Part shown: piece by piece, positions 7,352 through 14,634 of the stretch
Layout of the letters: every line of letters starts with the position of its first letter
Numbering within the stretch: position 1 is the first letter of the stretch
NCBI GenBank assembly: GCA_005881235.1
Contig: VBEQ01000050.1
Location: 1-15,359, forward strand
Direction of reading: 5' to 3'
Origin: Chloroflexota bacterium
GTDB lineage: Bacteria > Chloroflexota > Dormibacteria > CF-121
Length of the DNA: 15,359 nt
The notes under the pieces: model-generated
Told to the model about the DNA's origin: nothing
Database searches by the model: none
What the model saw: the letters and a program-made list of their open reading frames with translations, nothing else
Made by a program: the position numbers and the translations under genes

Positions 7352-8646
7352 AGGTGCGAGTCCCCGGCCTTCCGGCTGCGACTCCGCTCCGCCGTTACTC
7401 CCCCGACCAGCCGCTCGTCGACCGCCCTGTCCTCACTGGCTCAGCCCCTGGCGCGCGGATTGACCTCCGATGGATTCCTCTGGCAGTTACATCTCACTCG
7501 CCCCTTGCGGGGGAGGGCCCGGGTGAGGGCTCGGGTCCCTGGTCCGCGATCATCTTCGATGCCACCGGCATCACCGATGTCGCCGGCTTATCGGAACTCC
7601 ACGCCTTTATCGCTCCGGCGTTTCGGAATCTGCGTCCGTGCGGTCGGCTGATCGTCCTGGGGACGCCGCCGGAGGACTGTACCGACCCGGCTGCCGCGGC
7701 CGCCCAGCGCGCACTGGACGGATTCATCCGTTCCGCGGGAAAGGAAGCCCGCTCCGGGTCGACCGCCAACCTTATATATGTGGCAGCGGGTGCCGAGTCC
7801 GGCCTCGAGTCGACCCTGCGCTTTTTCCTCTCGGGACGCTCGGCCTATGTCTGTGGACAGGTTGTCCGAGTGCGACCCGCAAAGACGCCGCCAACCGCCG
7901 ACTGGACCCGTCCGCTGAAGGATCGTGTCGCCGTCGTGACCGGTGCGGCCCGCGGCATCGGCGCGGCGATCGCGCAGACACTCGCCAGGGATGGGGCCCA
8001 GGTCGTTTGCGTCGACGTGCCGGCGGCCGGCAGCGCGCTCGCCGAGGTCGCCAACACGATCGGCGGGACCGCCTTCCAGGTCGACATCACCGCGGCCGAT
8101 GCTCCCGATCGCCTCGCCAGCTATCTCGAACAGCGTCACGGCGGTGCCGATGTTTTCGTACACAACGCCGGCATCACGCGCGACCGCTCGCTGGTCAACC
8201 TCACCGCTGAGAACTGGTCGAGCGTTCTGGCCGTCAACCTGGACGCGCAGCTACGTATCAATGAGACCCTGCTCGCGCGGAACGTGCTCCACCCCAACGC
8301 CCGTGTCATCTGTATTTCCTCGACTAGCGGCATCGCCGGCAATCGGGGGCAGACGAATTACGCGGCGAGCAAGGCCGGGATCATTGGCATGGTCCAGGCG
8401 ATGGGGCCGGCGATGGCCAGGAAGGACATGACGATTAACGCGGTGGCTCCGGGCTTCATCGAGACCGCCATGACCAGGGCGATGCCCTTCGCCACGCGGG
8501 AGATCGGCCGCCGGATCAACAGCCTCAACCAGGGTGGCCTTCCGGTGGATGTCGCCGAAACCGTTGCCTGGCTGGGCCAGCTCGGAACGGCGGGCGTCAA
8601 CGGGCAGGTCATCCGGGTCTGCGGCCAGAGCATCCTGGGCGCATGA
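7348..8646 (+). CDS. fabG4: High-molecular-weight 3-oxoacyl-ACP/CoA reductase, FabG4 type, with in-frame palindromic insertion
   Basis: A 432-aa two-domain short-chain dehydrogenase. The N-terminal flavodoxin-like domain (residues about 10-180, with IIFDATGITD and RPCGRLIVLGTPPE) and the C-terminal Rossmann domain resemble mycobacterial FabG4 (454 aa). The nucleotide-binding motif TGAARGIG is at 198-205; the catalytic Ser325, Tyr338 and Lys342 have normal spacing (ISSTSG, NYAASK). It reduces 3-oxoacyl thioesters to 3-hydroxyacyl thioesters. Residues about 49-64 (HSPLAGEGPGEGSG) are encoded by a GC-rich palindromic element and replace the ordinary sequence between the first strands of the N-terminal domain; the frame is kept. 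It overlaps the thiolase and the hydratase genes by ATGA on both sides, so the three are almost certainly one operon. Confidence 0.93.
   Translation: MKVRVPGLPAATPLRRYSPDQPLVDRPVLTGSAPGARIDLRWIPLAVTSHSPLAGEGPGEGSGPWSAIIFDATGITDVAGLSELHAFIAPAFRNLRPCGRLIVLGTPPEDCTDPAAAAAQRALDGFIRSAGKEARSGSTANLIYVAAGAESGLESTLRFFLSGRSAYVCGQVVRVRPAKTPPTADWTRPLKDRVAVVTGAARGIGAAIAQTLARDGAQVVCVDVPAAGSALAEVANTIGGTAFQVDITAADAPDRLASYLEQRHGGADVFVHNAGITRDRSLVNLTAENWSSVLAVNLDAQLRINETLLARNVLHPNARVICISSTSGIAGNRGQTNYAASKAGIIGMVQAMGPAMARKDMTINAVAPGFIETAMTRAMPFATREIGRRINSLNQGGLPVDVAETVAWLGQLGTAGVNGQVIRVCGQSILGA
7493..7531. repeat. GC-rich palindromic element, copy 2, inside fabG4
   Basis: CTCAC at the left and GTGAG at the right enclose a core in which CCCC-TT-GCGGGGGAGGG matches the other copies. 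The length leaves the frame open. It encodes a Gly/Glu/Pro-rich peptide near residues 49-61 of the reductase. This copy has lost part of the left arm compared with copy 3. Confidence 0.75.
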
Positions 8647-9509
8647 CCCTCACGCGGCTCGAGAAGACTCCGGGGCTGGGGCGGCTCTATGCGAAGGCGG
8701 TCACCAGCGCGCGCGGCCGGCACGGTGACCGGCTGCCCGATATCACCCTCGAGTTGCCGGAGGCGACGATTGATCGCGACCAGCTGGCGAGCTACGCGGA
8801 CGTGTGCGGTTTCCGAAAATCCGACATCCTACCCGCGACCTACCCGCATGTGCTCGCCTTTCCGCTCGCGGTCAGCATCATGGTCGATCCCTCCTTCCCC
8901 TTTGCGCTACCCGGCCTCGTCCATGTCGCGAACCGGATCACCCAGAAGCGCGCGCTCCGTGCCGACGAGCGCCTCACCCTCCGCGTTTCGGCGTCCGATC
9001 TGCGGGACCATCCCCGTGGCCGGCAGTTCGACATGCTCACTGAGGCAACAATTGAAGGTGATCCCGTCTGGACCGAATCGAGTACTTATCTCCGCCGCGA
9101 CCCCCACCCTGCCCTCCCCCGCGAGCGGGGGAGGGTGAATCAGCACGAATTTGGGCGCGAGAACGCGCACTCTTCTCCCTCCGCGATATGGCGGGTCCCT
9201 CGCAATGTCGGCCGCCGCTACGCCGCTGTTTCTGGCGACGTCAATCCGATCCATCTCAATCCCCTCGCCGCTCGCCTCTTCGGCTTTCGGCGCGCCATCG
9301 CCCACGGCATGTGGCTGAAAGCCCGCTGCCTCGCTGCCTTGGAAGGCCGATTACTGGACGCACTAACCGCGGAGGTTGAGTTCAAATCGCCGCTGCTCCT
9401 GCCGTCAACCGTCGGCTTCGCCAGCCACCCGCAGGATGGTGACTGGACATTCGCCGTTGCCGAGGCCCGTTCCGGCCGCCCGCACCTGAACGGATCGATA
9501 CAGGTCTAA
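8643..9509 (+). CDS. MaoC-type double-hotdog (R)-3-hydroxyacyl thioester dehydratase, HtdX-like, with in-frame palindromic insertion
   Basis: A 288-aa protein with two hotdog halves. The N-terminal half (to about residue 150) is the degenerate fold that forms the acyl pocket. The C-terminal half has the hydratase-2 motif YAAVSGDVNPIHLNP with the catalytic pair D199 and H204, followed by AHGMWLKARCLAAL and VEFKSPLLLP. It should interconvert 3-hydroxyacyl and trans-2-enoyl thioesters. Residues about 152-181, between the halves, come from a palindromic repeat with trailing sequence; native sequence resumes at IWRVPRNVGRRYAA. Its start overlaps the fabG4 stop (ATGA) and its stop overlaps the next gene (TAATG). 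The order thiolase-FabG4-HtdX resembles the fadA2/fabG4/htdX neighbourhood of Mycobacterium tuberculosis, as I recall it, although the orientations differ there. Confidence 0.92.
   Translation: MTLTRLEKTPGLGRLYAKAVTSARGRHGDRLPDITLELPEATIDRDQLASYADVCGFRKSDILPATYPHVLAFPLAVSIMVDPSFPFALPGLVHVANRITQKRALRADERLTLRVSASDLRDHPRGRQFDMLTEATIEGDPVWTESSTYLRRDPHPALPRERGRVNQHEFGRENAHSSPSAIWRVPRNVGRRYAAVSGDVNPIHLNPLAARLFGFRRAIAHGMWLKARCLAALEGRLLDALTAEVEFKSPLLLPSTVGFASHPQDGDWTFAVAEARSGRPHLNGSIQV
9101..9136. repeat. GC-rich palindromic element, copy 3, inside the MaoC gene
   Basis: This is the most complete copy: a perfect 24-nt hairpin at 9112-9135 with 11-bp arms (CCCTCCCCCGC, loop GA, GCGGGGGAGGG), preceded by CCCCCACCCTG. 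About 50 further bases up to 9186 also look foreign to the gene. The element lies exactly in the linker between the two hotdog domains and is read without a stop. Confidence 0.9.
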
Positions 9510-9934
9510 TGCCGCTCGGGATCAAGGTCGCATCGGCATTTTTCTTTGTCTACGCAGCGGTCGGCCTTATCTGGGGATTTAGCTACTGGTACCTGATCGG
9601 CCAGCCCCACATCTCATGGCCACTGGTGGGTTTCTACCTTGTCGTCGCCCTTCTCTTCGTTTGGGTTGGCGAAACCTCCATCGAGGTAGAACCGTCCTCT
9701 GGATTGGCCGCATTCTTGGCGTGCTGCCCATCCTTGGAGGATTCAACGCGATCGGCGGTTCCTCACTGCTTATGAATCATCCAGGAATCCGTGCTCTTCT
9801 GATCGCCAAGCTTGCGATCGGCGTGGTCATCACGATCTCCCTCTTCCTGCCGGGCGTCGGCAAGGCCCCCACCCTACCCTCCCCCGCAAGCGGGGGCCTA
9901 CAGGCGCCAGTTGGATCGGCTAGGTCAAGTCTCG

Positions 9935-9954
<20 letters not shown>
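9509..9954 (+). pseudogene. Small membrane protein, frameshifted, 3' end altered by palindromic repeat
   Basis: The ATG at 9509 overlaps the preceding TAA (TAATG), so it is the fourth gene of the operon. The first frame gives two hydrophobic helices (VASAFFFVYAAVGLIWGF and LVGFYLVVALLFVWVG) and then turns into a non-membrane tail ending at 9775. From about 9690 the neighbouring frame carries the expected continuation: VLWIGRILGVLPILGGFNAI and ALLIAKLAIGVVITISLFL, two more helices. A single-base shift between about 9665 and 9700 therefore splits a four-helix protein of roughly 115-148 aa. The second frame runs through a palindromic repeat (KAPTLPSPASGG) to a stop at 9952-9954, past the end of the convergent sigma gene. 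No family is recognised. It could be a pseudogene or a sequence error. Confidence 0.6.
9867..9898. repeat. GC-rich palindromic element, copy 4, between convergent genes
   Basis: CCCCACCCTACCCT leads into the perfect hairpin CCCCCGC-AA-GCGGGGG (9881-9896). It lies at the 3' end of the small membrane protein gene and 37 bp beyond the end of the convergent sigma-factor gene. It could act as a bidirectional transcription stop, but no T-run follows on either strand. Confidence 0.85.
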
Positions 9955-11017
<1,063 letters not shown>

Positions 11018-11034
11018 GCTCTCCCCCAATTCTT

Positions 11035-12183
11035 TTACTCGAGGTAGTCTTTCAGCTTCTTGCTGCGGCTCGGATGGCGCAGCTTGCGCAACGCCTTCGC
11101 CTCGATCTGGCGGATGCGCTCGCGGGTGACGCCGAACCGCTTCCCCACTTCTTCCAGCGTCCGCTGGTGCCCGTCGATCAATCCAAATCGCAATTGCAGC
11201 ACGCGCCGTTCGCGCGGTGTCAGCGTGTCGAGGATGTCTTCCACCTCCGTCCGCAGCATCGTCAGCGAGGCGGCATCCGAGGGCGAGGTCGCGTCCTTGT
11301 CCTCGACGAAATCGCCGAGGTGCGAGTCTTCCTCCTCGCCGATCGGCGTCTCGAGCGAGACCGGATCCTGCGAGACCTTCACGATCTCTCGCACCTTCTC
11401 GGCGGAGATGCCCATCTCGTCGCCGATCTCCTGGTCGGTGGGTTCGCGTCCCAACTCCTGCAACAGCCGGCGGGAGACCCGCACCAGCTTGTTGATGGTC
11501 TCCACCATGTGCACCGGGATGCGGATGGTGCGAGCCTGGTCGGCGATCGCCCGGGTGATCGCCTGCCGGATCCACCAGGTCGCGTAGGTCGAGAATTTAT
11601 AACCTTTGTGGTAGTCGAACTTTTCGACCGCCCGGATAAGGCCCATGTTGCCTTCCTGGATCAGGTCGAGGAAAGACATGCCGCGCCCGATGTACTTCTT
11701 CGCGATCGAGACCACCAGGCGGAGGTTGGCCTCGGTCAGCTTGTGCTTGGCGTCGTCGTCACCGGCCTCGATCGCCTTGGCCAGCGTCACTTCCTGCTCC
11801 GCCTTGAGCAGCGCCACCCGCCCGATCTCCTTCAGATACATCCGGACCGGGTCGTCGAGCGAAACCGAGTCCATCGCTTCGATCGTCGCAATCAGGTCAT
11901 CGTCGATCTCGACGACTTCTTCGAAGTCCTTCTCCCCGTCCGAGACCTCGACGCCCATGTCCCGGAACACGTTGAAGATCCGGAACAGCTGGTCGGGGTC
12001 GAGCTCGACATCGGGGAAGCCGGCAAGAATGTCGTCGGGGCTGAGGAATCCCTGTTCTTTGCCTTTAACAATCAGGGCCTCGGCGGCCAGCACCATCGGG
12101 TCTTCTGCGCGCTTCAGCTTCCCGCTGCCGGGCGGCAGCGCCTTCTTGGGCGCGGGGGCGTCTTTGAGGTTAGCCTTGGCCAT
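11035..12183 (-). CDS. rpoD: RNA polymerase principal sigma factor (RpoD/SigA)
   Basis: A 382-aa primary sigma factor. A basic N-terminal tail (MAKANLKDAPAPKKALP) precedes region 1.1 (about 28-80, with GFLSPDDILAGFPDVELDP), an acidic linker (86-108), region 1.2 (110-142, DPVRMYLKEIGRVALL), region 2 (150-222, including YKFSTYATWWIRQAIT), region 3 (228-300, DPVSLETPIGEEEDSHLGDF) and region 4 (312-376, helix-turn-helix RTLEEVGKRFGVTRERIRQI). The length is usual for this family in Actinomycetota and Chloroflexota. The ATG overlaps the end of the preceding small region 1.1 gene by 14 bp, so translation is probably coupled. It is third in the dnaG cluster, matching the classical dnaG-rpoD macromolecular synthesis operon. 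I regard this copy as the housekeeping one because it keeps the standard N-terminus. Confidence 0.97.
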   Translation of the reverse strand: MAKANLKDAPAPKKALPPGSGKLKRAEDPMVLAAEALIVKGKEQGFLSPDDILAGFPDVELDPDQLFRIFNVFRDMGVEVSDGEKDFEEVVEIDDDLIATIEAMDSVSLDDPVRMYLKEIGRVALLKAEQEVTLAKAIEAGDDDAKHKLTEANLRLVVSIAKKYIGRGMSFLDLIQEGNMGLIRAVEKFDYHKGYKFSTYATWWIRQAITRAIADQARTIRIPVHMVETINKLVRVSRRLLQELGREPTDQEIGDEMGISAEKVREIVKVSQDPVSLETPIGEEEDSHLGDFVEDKDATSPSDAASLTMLRTEVEDILDTLTPRERRVLQLRFGLIDGHQRTLEEVGKRFGVTRERIRQIEAKALRKLRHPSRSKKLKDYLE

Positions 12184-12189
12184 GTCTCA
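12164..12189 (-). repeat. 26-bp direct repeat at the rpoD start (copy A)
   Basis: Identical to 12573-12598. It covers 6 bases before the ATG and the first seven codons (MAKANLK, last base excepted) of rpoD, and also encodes in another frame the RHGQG tail and stop of the preceding small gene. The pair marks the boundaries of a 409-bp tandem duplication unit. Confidence 0.9.
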
Positions 12190-12592
12190 TTTCCAGCCGT
12201 CCCGGCCATCCGTCGGTGAGATCCAGAATCGCGTCCACTTCCTCGACGCCGACTGTCGCCAGGATCCTTTTCCAGGTGTCGTGATCGCCGGCCTTGATTG
12301 CCTTGGCCATCGCCTCCGCCTGCTCGGCCGTTGGCGGCCGTCCGATCCCCACCACCCGCAGGATCTGTGGCTCCTGGACCGGGGCGGCGATCTCCCTGTC
12401 CGTGACCTCGATCCCCATGTCCCCGAATACGCTGAAGATCCGGAACAACTGGTCGGGGTCGAGCTCGACATGTGGGAAGCAGGCCAGGATGTCGGTCGGG
12501 CGAAGGAATCCCTGCTTCTTGCCTTTGTCTATTAGCGTCTCCACTGCCAGATCCGCGGGCATGACGGCGCCCTTGAGGTTAGCCTTGGCCAT
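12170..12592 (-). CDS. Free-standing sigma-factor region 1.1-1.2 protein (truncated RpoD paralogue)
   Basis: A 140-aa protein that begins MAKANLKGA like the adjacent rpoD and follows its region 1.1 closely: KGKKQGFLRPTDILACFPHV then ELDPDQLFRIFSVFGDMG. After a shortened acidic linker, residues about 73-112 match region 1.2 weakly (IGRPPTAEQAEAMAKAIKAGDHD against IGRVALLKAEQEVTLAKAI). It stops before region 2, so it lacks the core-polymerase and promoter-binding domains. Its start overlaps the dnaG end by 14 bp, and its end overlaps the rpoD start by 14 bp, in the same sequence. In full sigma factors region 1.1 blocks promoter DNA binding by free sigma, so a trans-acting regulator is possible. 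It could also be a decaying duplicate, but the intact frame and conserved 1.1 core argue against simple decay. Confidence 0.8.
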   Translation of the reverse strand: MAKANLKGAVMPADLAVETLIDKGKKQGFLRPTDILACFPHVELDPDQLFRIFSVFGDMGIEVTDREIAAPVQEPQILRVVGIGRPPTAEQAEAMAKAIKAGDHDTWKRILATVGVEEVDAILDLTDGWPGRLEMRHGQG

Positions 12593-12598
12593 GTCTCA
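12573..12598 (-). repeat. 26-bp direct repeat at the region 1.1 gene start (copy B)
   Basis: Identical to 12164-12189. It covers the start of the small sigma-fragment gene and, in another frame, the RHGQG tail and stop of dnaG. The same five-residue tail therefore ends two unrelated proteins. Confidence 0.9.
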
Positions 12599-14423
12599 AA
12601 TCTTTGAGTGCGTCGAGCTGGTGCGCCAAGCGGTCATTCTCCTGCATGAGCGTAACGAGCCGAGACTCATCCCCTGTCGCGCGCGCGGCACGCATCTCAG
12701 CCACTAAGGCTTTCAACCGTCGTTGGGCGGCGTTTATTTTAAGTGTTTGGAGGCATTGCTCAAGGCTCTGCCGCAGGGCCGCCTCGGAACCGCTGTCAAG
12801 CTCCGGGTATTTGGCCATGGCGACCGCCGAAATCAGCCCCTGCTCGTCCGGCGCGAACTCCGAAAGGCGGTCGGTGGGACGGACCGTTGCCTGCGCTTCA
12901 ACCATCTGTTGCAGCCTAGCGAAAACGCGCTCGTAGGCCGGCGCGGAGAAGCTGACCGCCCGCAGCTCCCCGGCGATCTCGGGAACCAGGTCGGGCCGCT
13001 CGATCAAGAGCCCGAGCAGGTATCCCTCATCCTTCTGAAAATTCCCCTCCACCGCCTGCGGGGGAGGGAGCGGTCCCGACTGGGAGGCAAACTTGGCGGG
13101 TCCCGCTGAGGAGGGAAATTTGGCTCCCGACTTCAATGCCTGGACATCGCGAAGCAACGCCGCTGGCTCAATACGTAGCCATCCTGCGGCCTGTTGGGCA
13201 TAGATTTCCAGCACGGACGCCTCCGGGATCTTGGCCAGCACGGGAATCACCAATTCGGCACCCCGGCGGCGCTCGCGGGCGTCGGTGAGATCGAGGCTGG
13301 CCAGTGCCTGGCGCAGCAGGTACTCCCACTCGGGGAGGGCATGCTCCCGAAGGTTCGGCCAGCCATCGGGGTGGGCCCGCAGATAGTCGTCCGGATCCTT
13401 CCCCTGGGGCACCCGCACAACCTTTATATATATGCCGGACTTGGTGGCGAGCTCGATCGCCCGCTGGGTGGCGTTCAGCCCGGCATCGTCACGGTCGAAC
13501 GCCAGCAGTAACTCCTGGGTCTCCCGCTTCAGCAGCCGCACCTGGTGCTCGCCGAGGGCCGTCCCCGAGGTGGTGACCACGTTCGTGACGCCCGCCTGCC
13601 AGGCGGTGATGGCGTCGAAGTACCCCTCCATGAGCACGGCGTGCTTCAACTCGTGGATCGACTTGCGCGCCCGGTGCAGGTTGAAGAGCGTCCGTCCCTT
13701 GTCGTAAAGGGCCGTCTGCGACGTGTTCAGGTACTTTGGCTGGGCGCTGTCATCGATCACCCGGCCGCCAAAGGCGACCAGCTCCCCGTGCTCGTCGTGG
13801 ATGGGAATGATGATCCGCTGGCGGAAGCGGTCCCACAGTTCTCCTCCGCCATCCGGCTTGATCGCCAGTCCCGCTTCTTGCATCTCGCCGTCGGTCGCCC
13901 CGTGCTTGCGGAGGAAGCGCACCAGGTTGTCCTTGCGCTGCCCCGCCGGCGCGAAGCCAAGCTGGAACTCGGTCATGGAGGCGCGGGTGACCCCGCGCGA
14001 CTCGAGCTGGATGAGGGCCCGCTGCCCCGCTGCGTTCTCCAGCAGGATGTGATGGAAGTACTGGGCCGCGAGCAGGTTCAGCTTCGAGATCGTCCGTTTG
14101 AGCTCGCGTTGACGCCCGGCGCCCGGTGATTCCTCGAGGATGACGCCGGTCTTCTCGGCCAGCAGCCGCAGGGCGCCCCGGAAGTCGACGTGCTCGATGT
14201 CCTGGATGAAGGTGAAGTGGTCGCCGCCCTTCTGGCAGCCGTAGCAATGCCACAGCTGCTTTTCCGGCGATACATATAAGGATGGGGTCTTTTCCTGGTG
14301 GAAGGGGCAAAGACCTTTCAGGTCCCGCCCAGCTTTCTGCAGCCGCAAGTGTTCCGAGATGAGGTCCACCAGGTCAAGTCGATCCTTGATCTCCTGGACG
14401 GCGTCCTGCTTCACCGACGGCAT
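12579..14423 (-). CDS. dnaG: DNA primase DnaG, with in-frame palindromic insertion
   Basis: A 614-aa bacterial primase that makes RNA primers at the replication fork. The N-terminal CHC2 zinc finger has C39, H42, C60 and C63 (LCPFHQEKTPS, HCYGCQKGG). The catalytic core contains GRVIDDSAQPKYLNT, and the Toprim domain has E266 (LMEGYFDAI) with D310 and D312 (FDRDDAG), followed by KDPDDYLR. The C-terminal helical domain (about 464-600) would bind the DnaB helicase. Residues about 432-463, joining the core to that domain, are foreign: a 9-residue tandem repeat (AKFPSSAGP, AKFASQSGP) and then a peptide from the palindromic element (LPPPQAVEGNF). The frame is unbroken. The ATG at 14423 lies next to an 18-bp palindrome. 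The last residues, RHGQG, come from overlap with the next gene. It heads the sigma-factor cluster. Confidence 0.97.
   Translation of the reverse strand: MPSVKQDAVQEIKDRLDLVDLISEHLRLQKAGRDLKGLCPFHQEKTPSLYVSPEKQLWHCYGCQKGGDHFTFIQDIEHVDFRGALRLLAEKTGVILEESPGAGRQRELKRTISKLNLLAAQYFHHILLENAAGQRALIQLESRGVTRASMTEFQLGFAPAGQRKDNLVRFLRKHGATDGEMQEAGLAIKPDGGGELWDRFRQRIIIPIHDEHGELVAFGGRVIDDSAQPKYLNTSQTALYDKGRTLFNLHRARKSIHELKHAVLMEGYFDAITAWQAGVTNVVTTSGTALGEHQVRLLKRETQELLLAFDRDDAGLNATQRAIELATKSGIYIKVVRVPQGKDPDDYLRAHPDGWPNLREHALPEWEYLLRQALASLDLTDARERRRGAELVIPVLAKIPEASVLEIYAQQAAGWLRIEPAALLRDVQALKSGAKFPSSAGPAKFASQSGPLPPPQAVEGNFQKDEGYLLGLLIERPDLVPEIAGELRAVSFSAPAYERVFARLQQMVEAQATVRPTDRLSEFAPDEQGLISAVAMAKYPELDSGSEAALRQSLEQCLQTLKINAAQRRLKALVAEMRAARATGDESRLVTLMQENDRLAHQLDALKDLRHGQG
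13044..13071. repeat. GC-rich palindromic element, copy 5, inside dnaG
   Basis: Arms CCCTCCACCGC (13045-13055) and GCGGGGGAGGG (13058-13068) pair at 10 of 11 positions around a CT loop. It lies in the segment linking the DnaG core to its helicase-binding domain and is read through in frame. Confidence 0.85.
13072..13124 (-). repeat. Imperfect 27-bp-period tandem repeat beside palindromic copy 5
   Basis: Two 26-nt units (13072-13097 and 13099-13124) match at 20 of 26 positions with a 1-nt spacer, giving a period of nine codons. They encode the paired AKF-SGP-like peptides in the DnaG linker. They adjoin the palindrome and probably arrived with it. Confidence 0.7.
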
Positions 14424-14441
14424 GGCGGAAAGCTTACCGCC
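14424..14441. promoter_or_regulatory. 18-bp near-perfect palindrome at the dnaG start codon
   Basis: On the minus strand GGCGGTAAGCTTTCCGCC directly precedes the dnaG ATG; eight of nine positions pair. In RNA it could form a 5-bp stem with an 8-nt loop over the ribosome-binding region; in DNA it could be an operator. No separate Shine-Dalgarno sequence is seen. Confidence 0.45.
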
Positions 14442-14634
14442 TGCGGAAAAAACTAAACCGAGCCGGCGACCTTAGCGCTCATCCGCCCGCCCCTAGCATC
14501 CACACTCTTTGAGATCTCGTGCGTAATGAGCCCTTGCCGTCCTTTCCTTCTTGAGCGGCGCGATCGACCACCCGCCTCCTACCCGCCTCTGCAGGGCGTA
14601 TTACCGCCTCGCCAGGAGCGCAGAATAGGCAGCG
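14442..14634. promoter_or_regulatory. Divergent intergenic region between dnaG and the ERCC4-type nuclease gene
   Basis: This region must hold both promoters, but I find no convincing -35/-10 pair. It has three CCGCCTC copies at 14572-14578, 14583-14589 and 14604-14610, spaced 11 and 21 bp, about one and two helical turns. A related ACCGCCT lies at 14436-14442 in the dnaG palindrome. They could be binding sites on one face of the helix. Confidence 0.35.

Noticed and set aside
11018..11575. Upstream extension of the second sigma-factor frame into rpoD
   Set aside because: The extension is an out-of-frame reading of rpoD rich in Arg, Gly, Pro and His. Sigma homology begins only after the GTG at 11017.
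11074..12219. Long plus-strand open frame (381 codons) antisense to rpoD, and similar ones at 10277-10909 and 13545-14129
   Set aside because: Shadows of GC-rich conserved genes. The sense strand encodes clear sigma factor and primase domains; the antisense products are low-complexity and resemble nothing.
14442..14634. tRNA, small RNA or replication-origin sequence upstream of dnaG
   Set aside because: No cloverleaf, DnaA boxes or AT-rich unwinding region can be seen.
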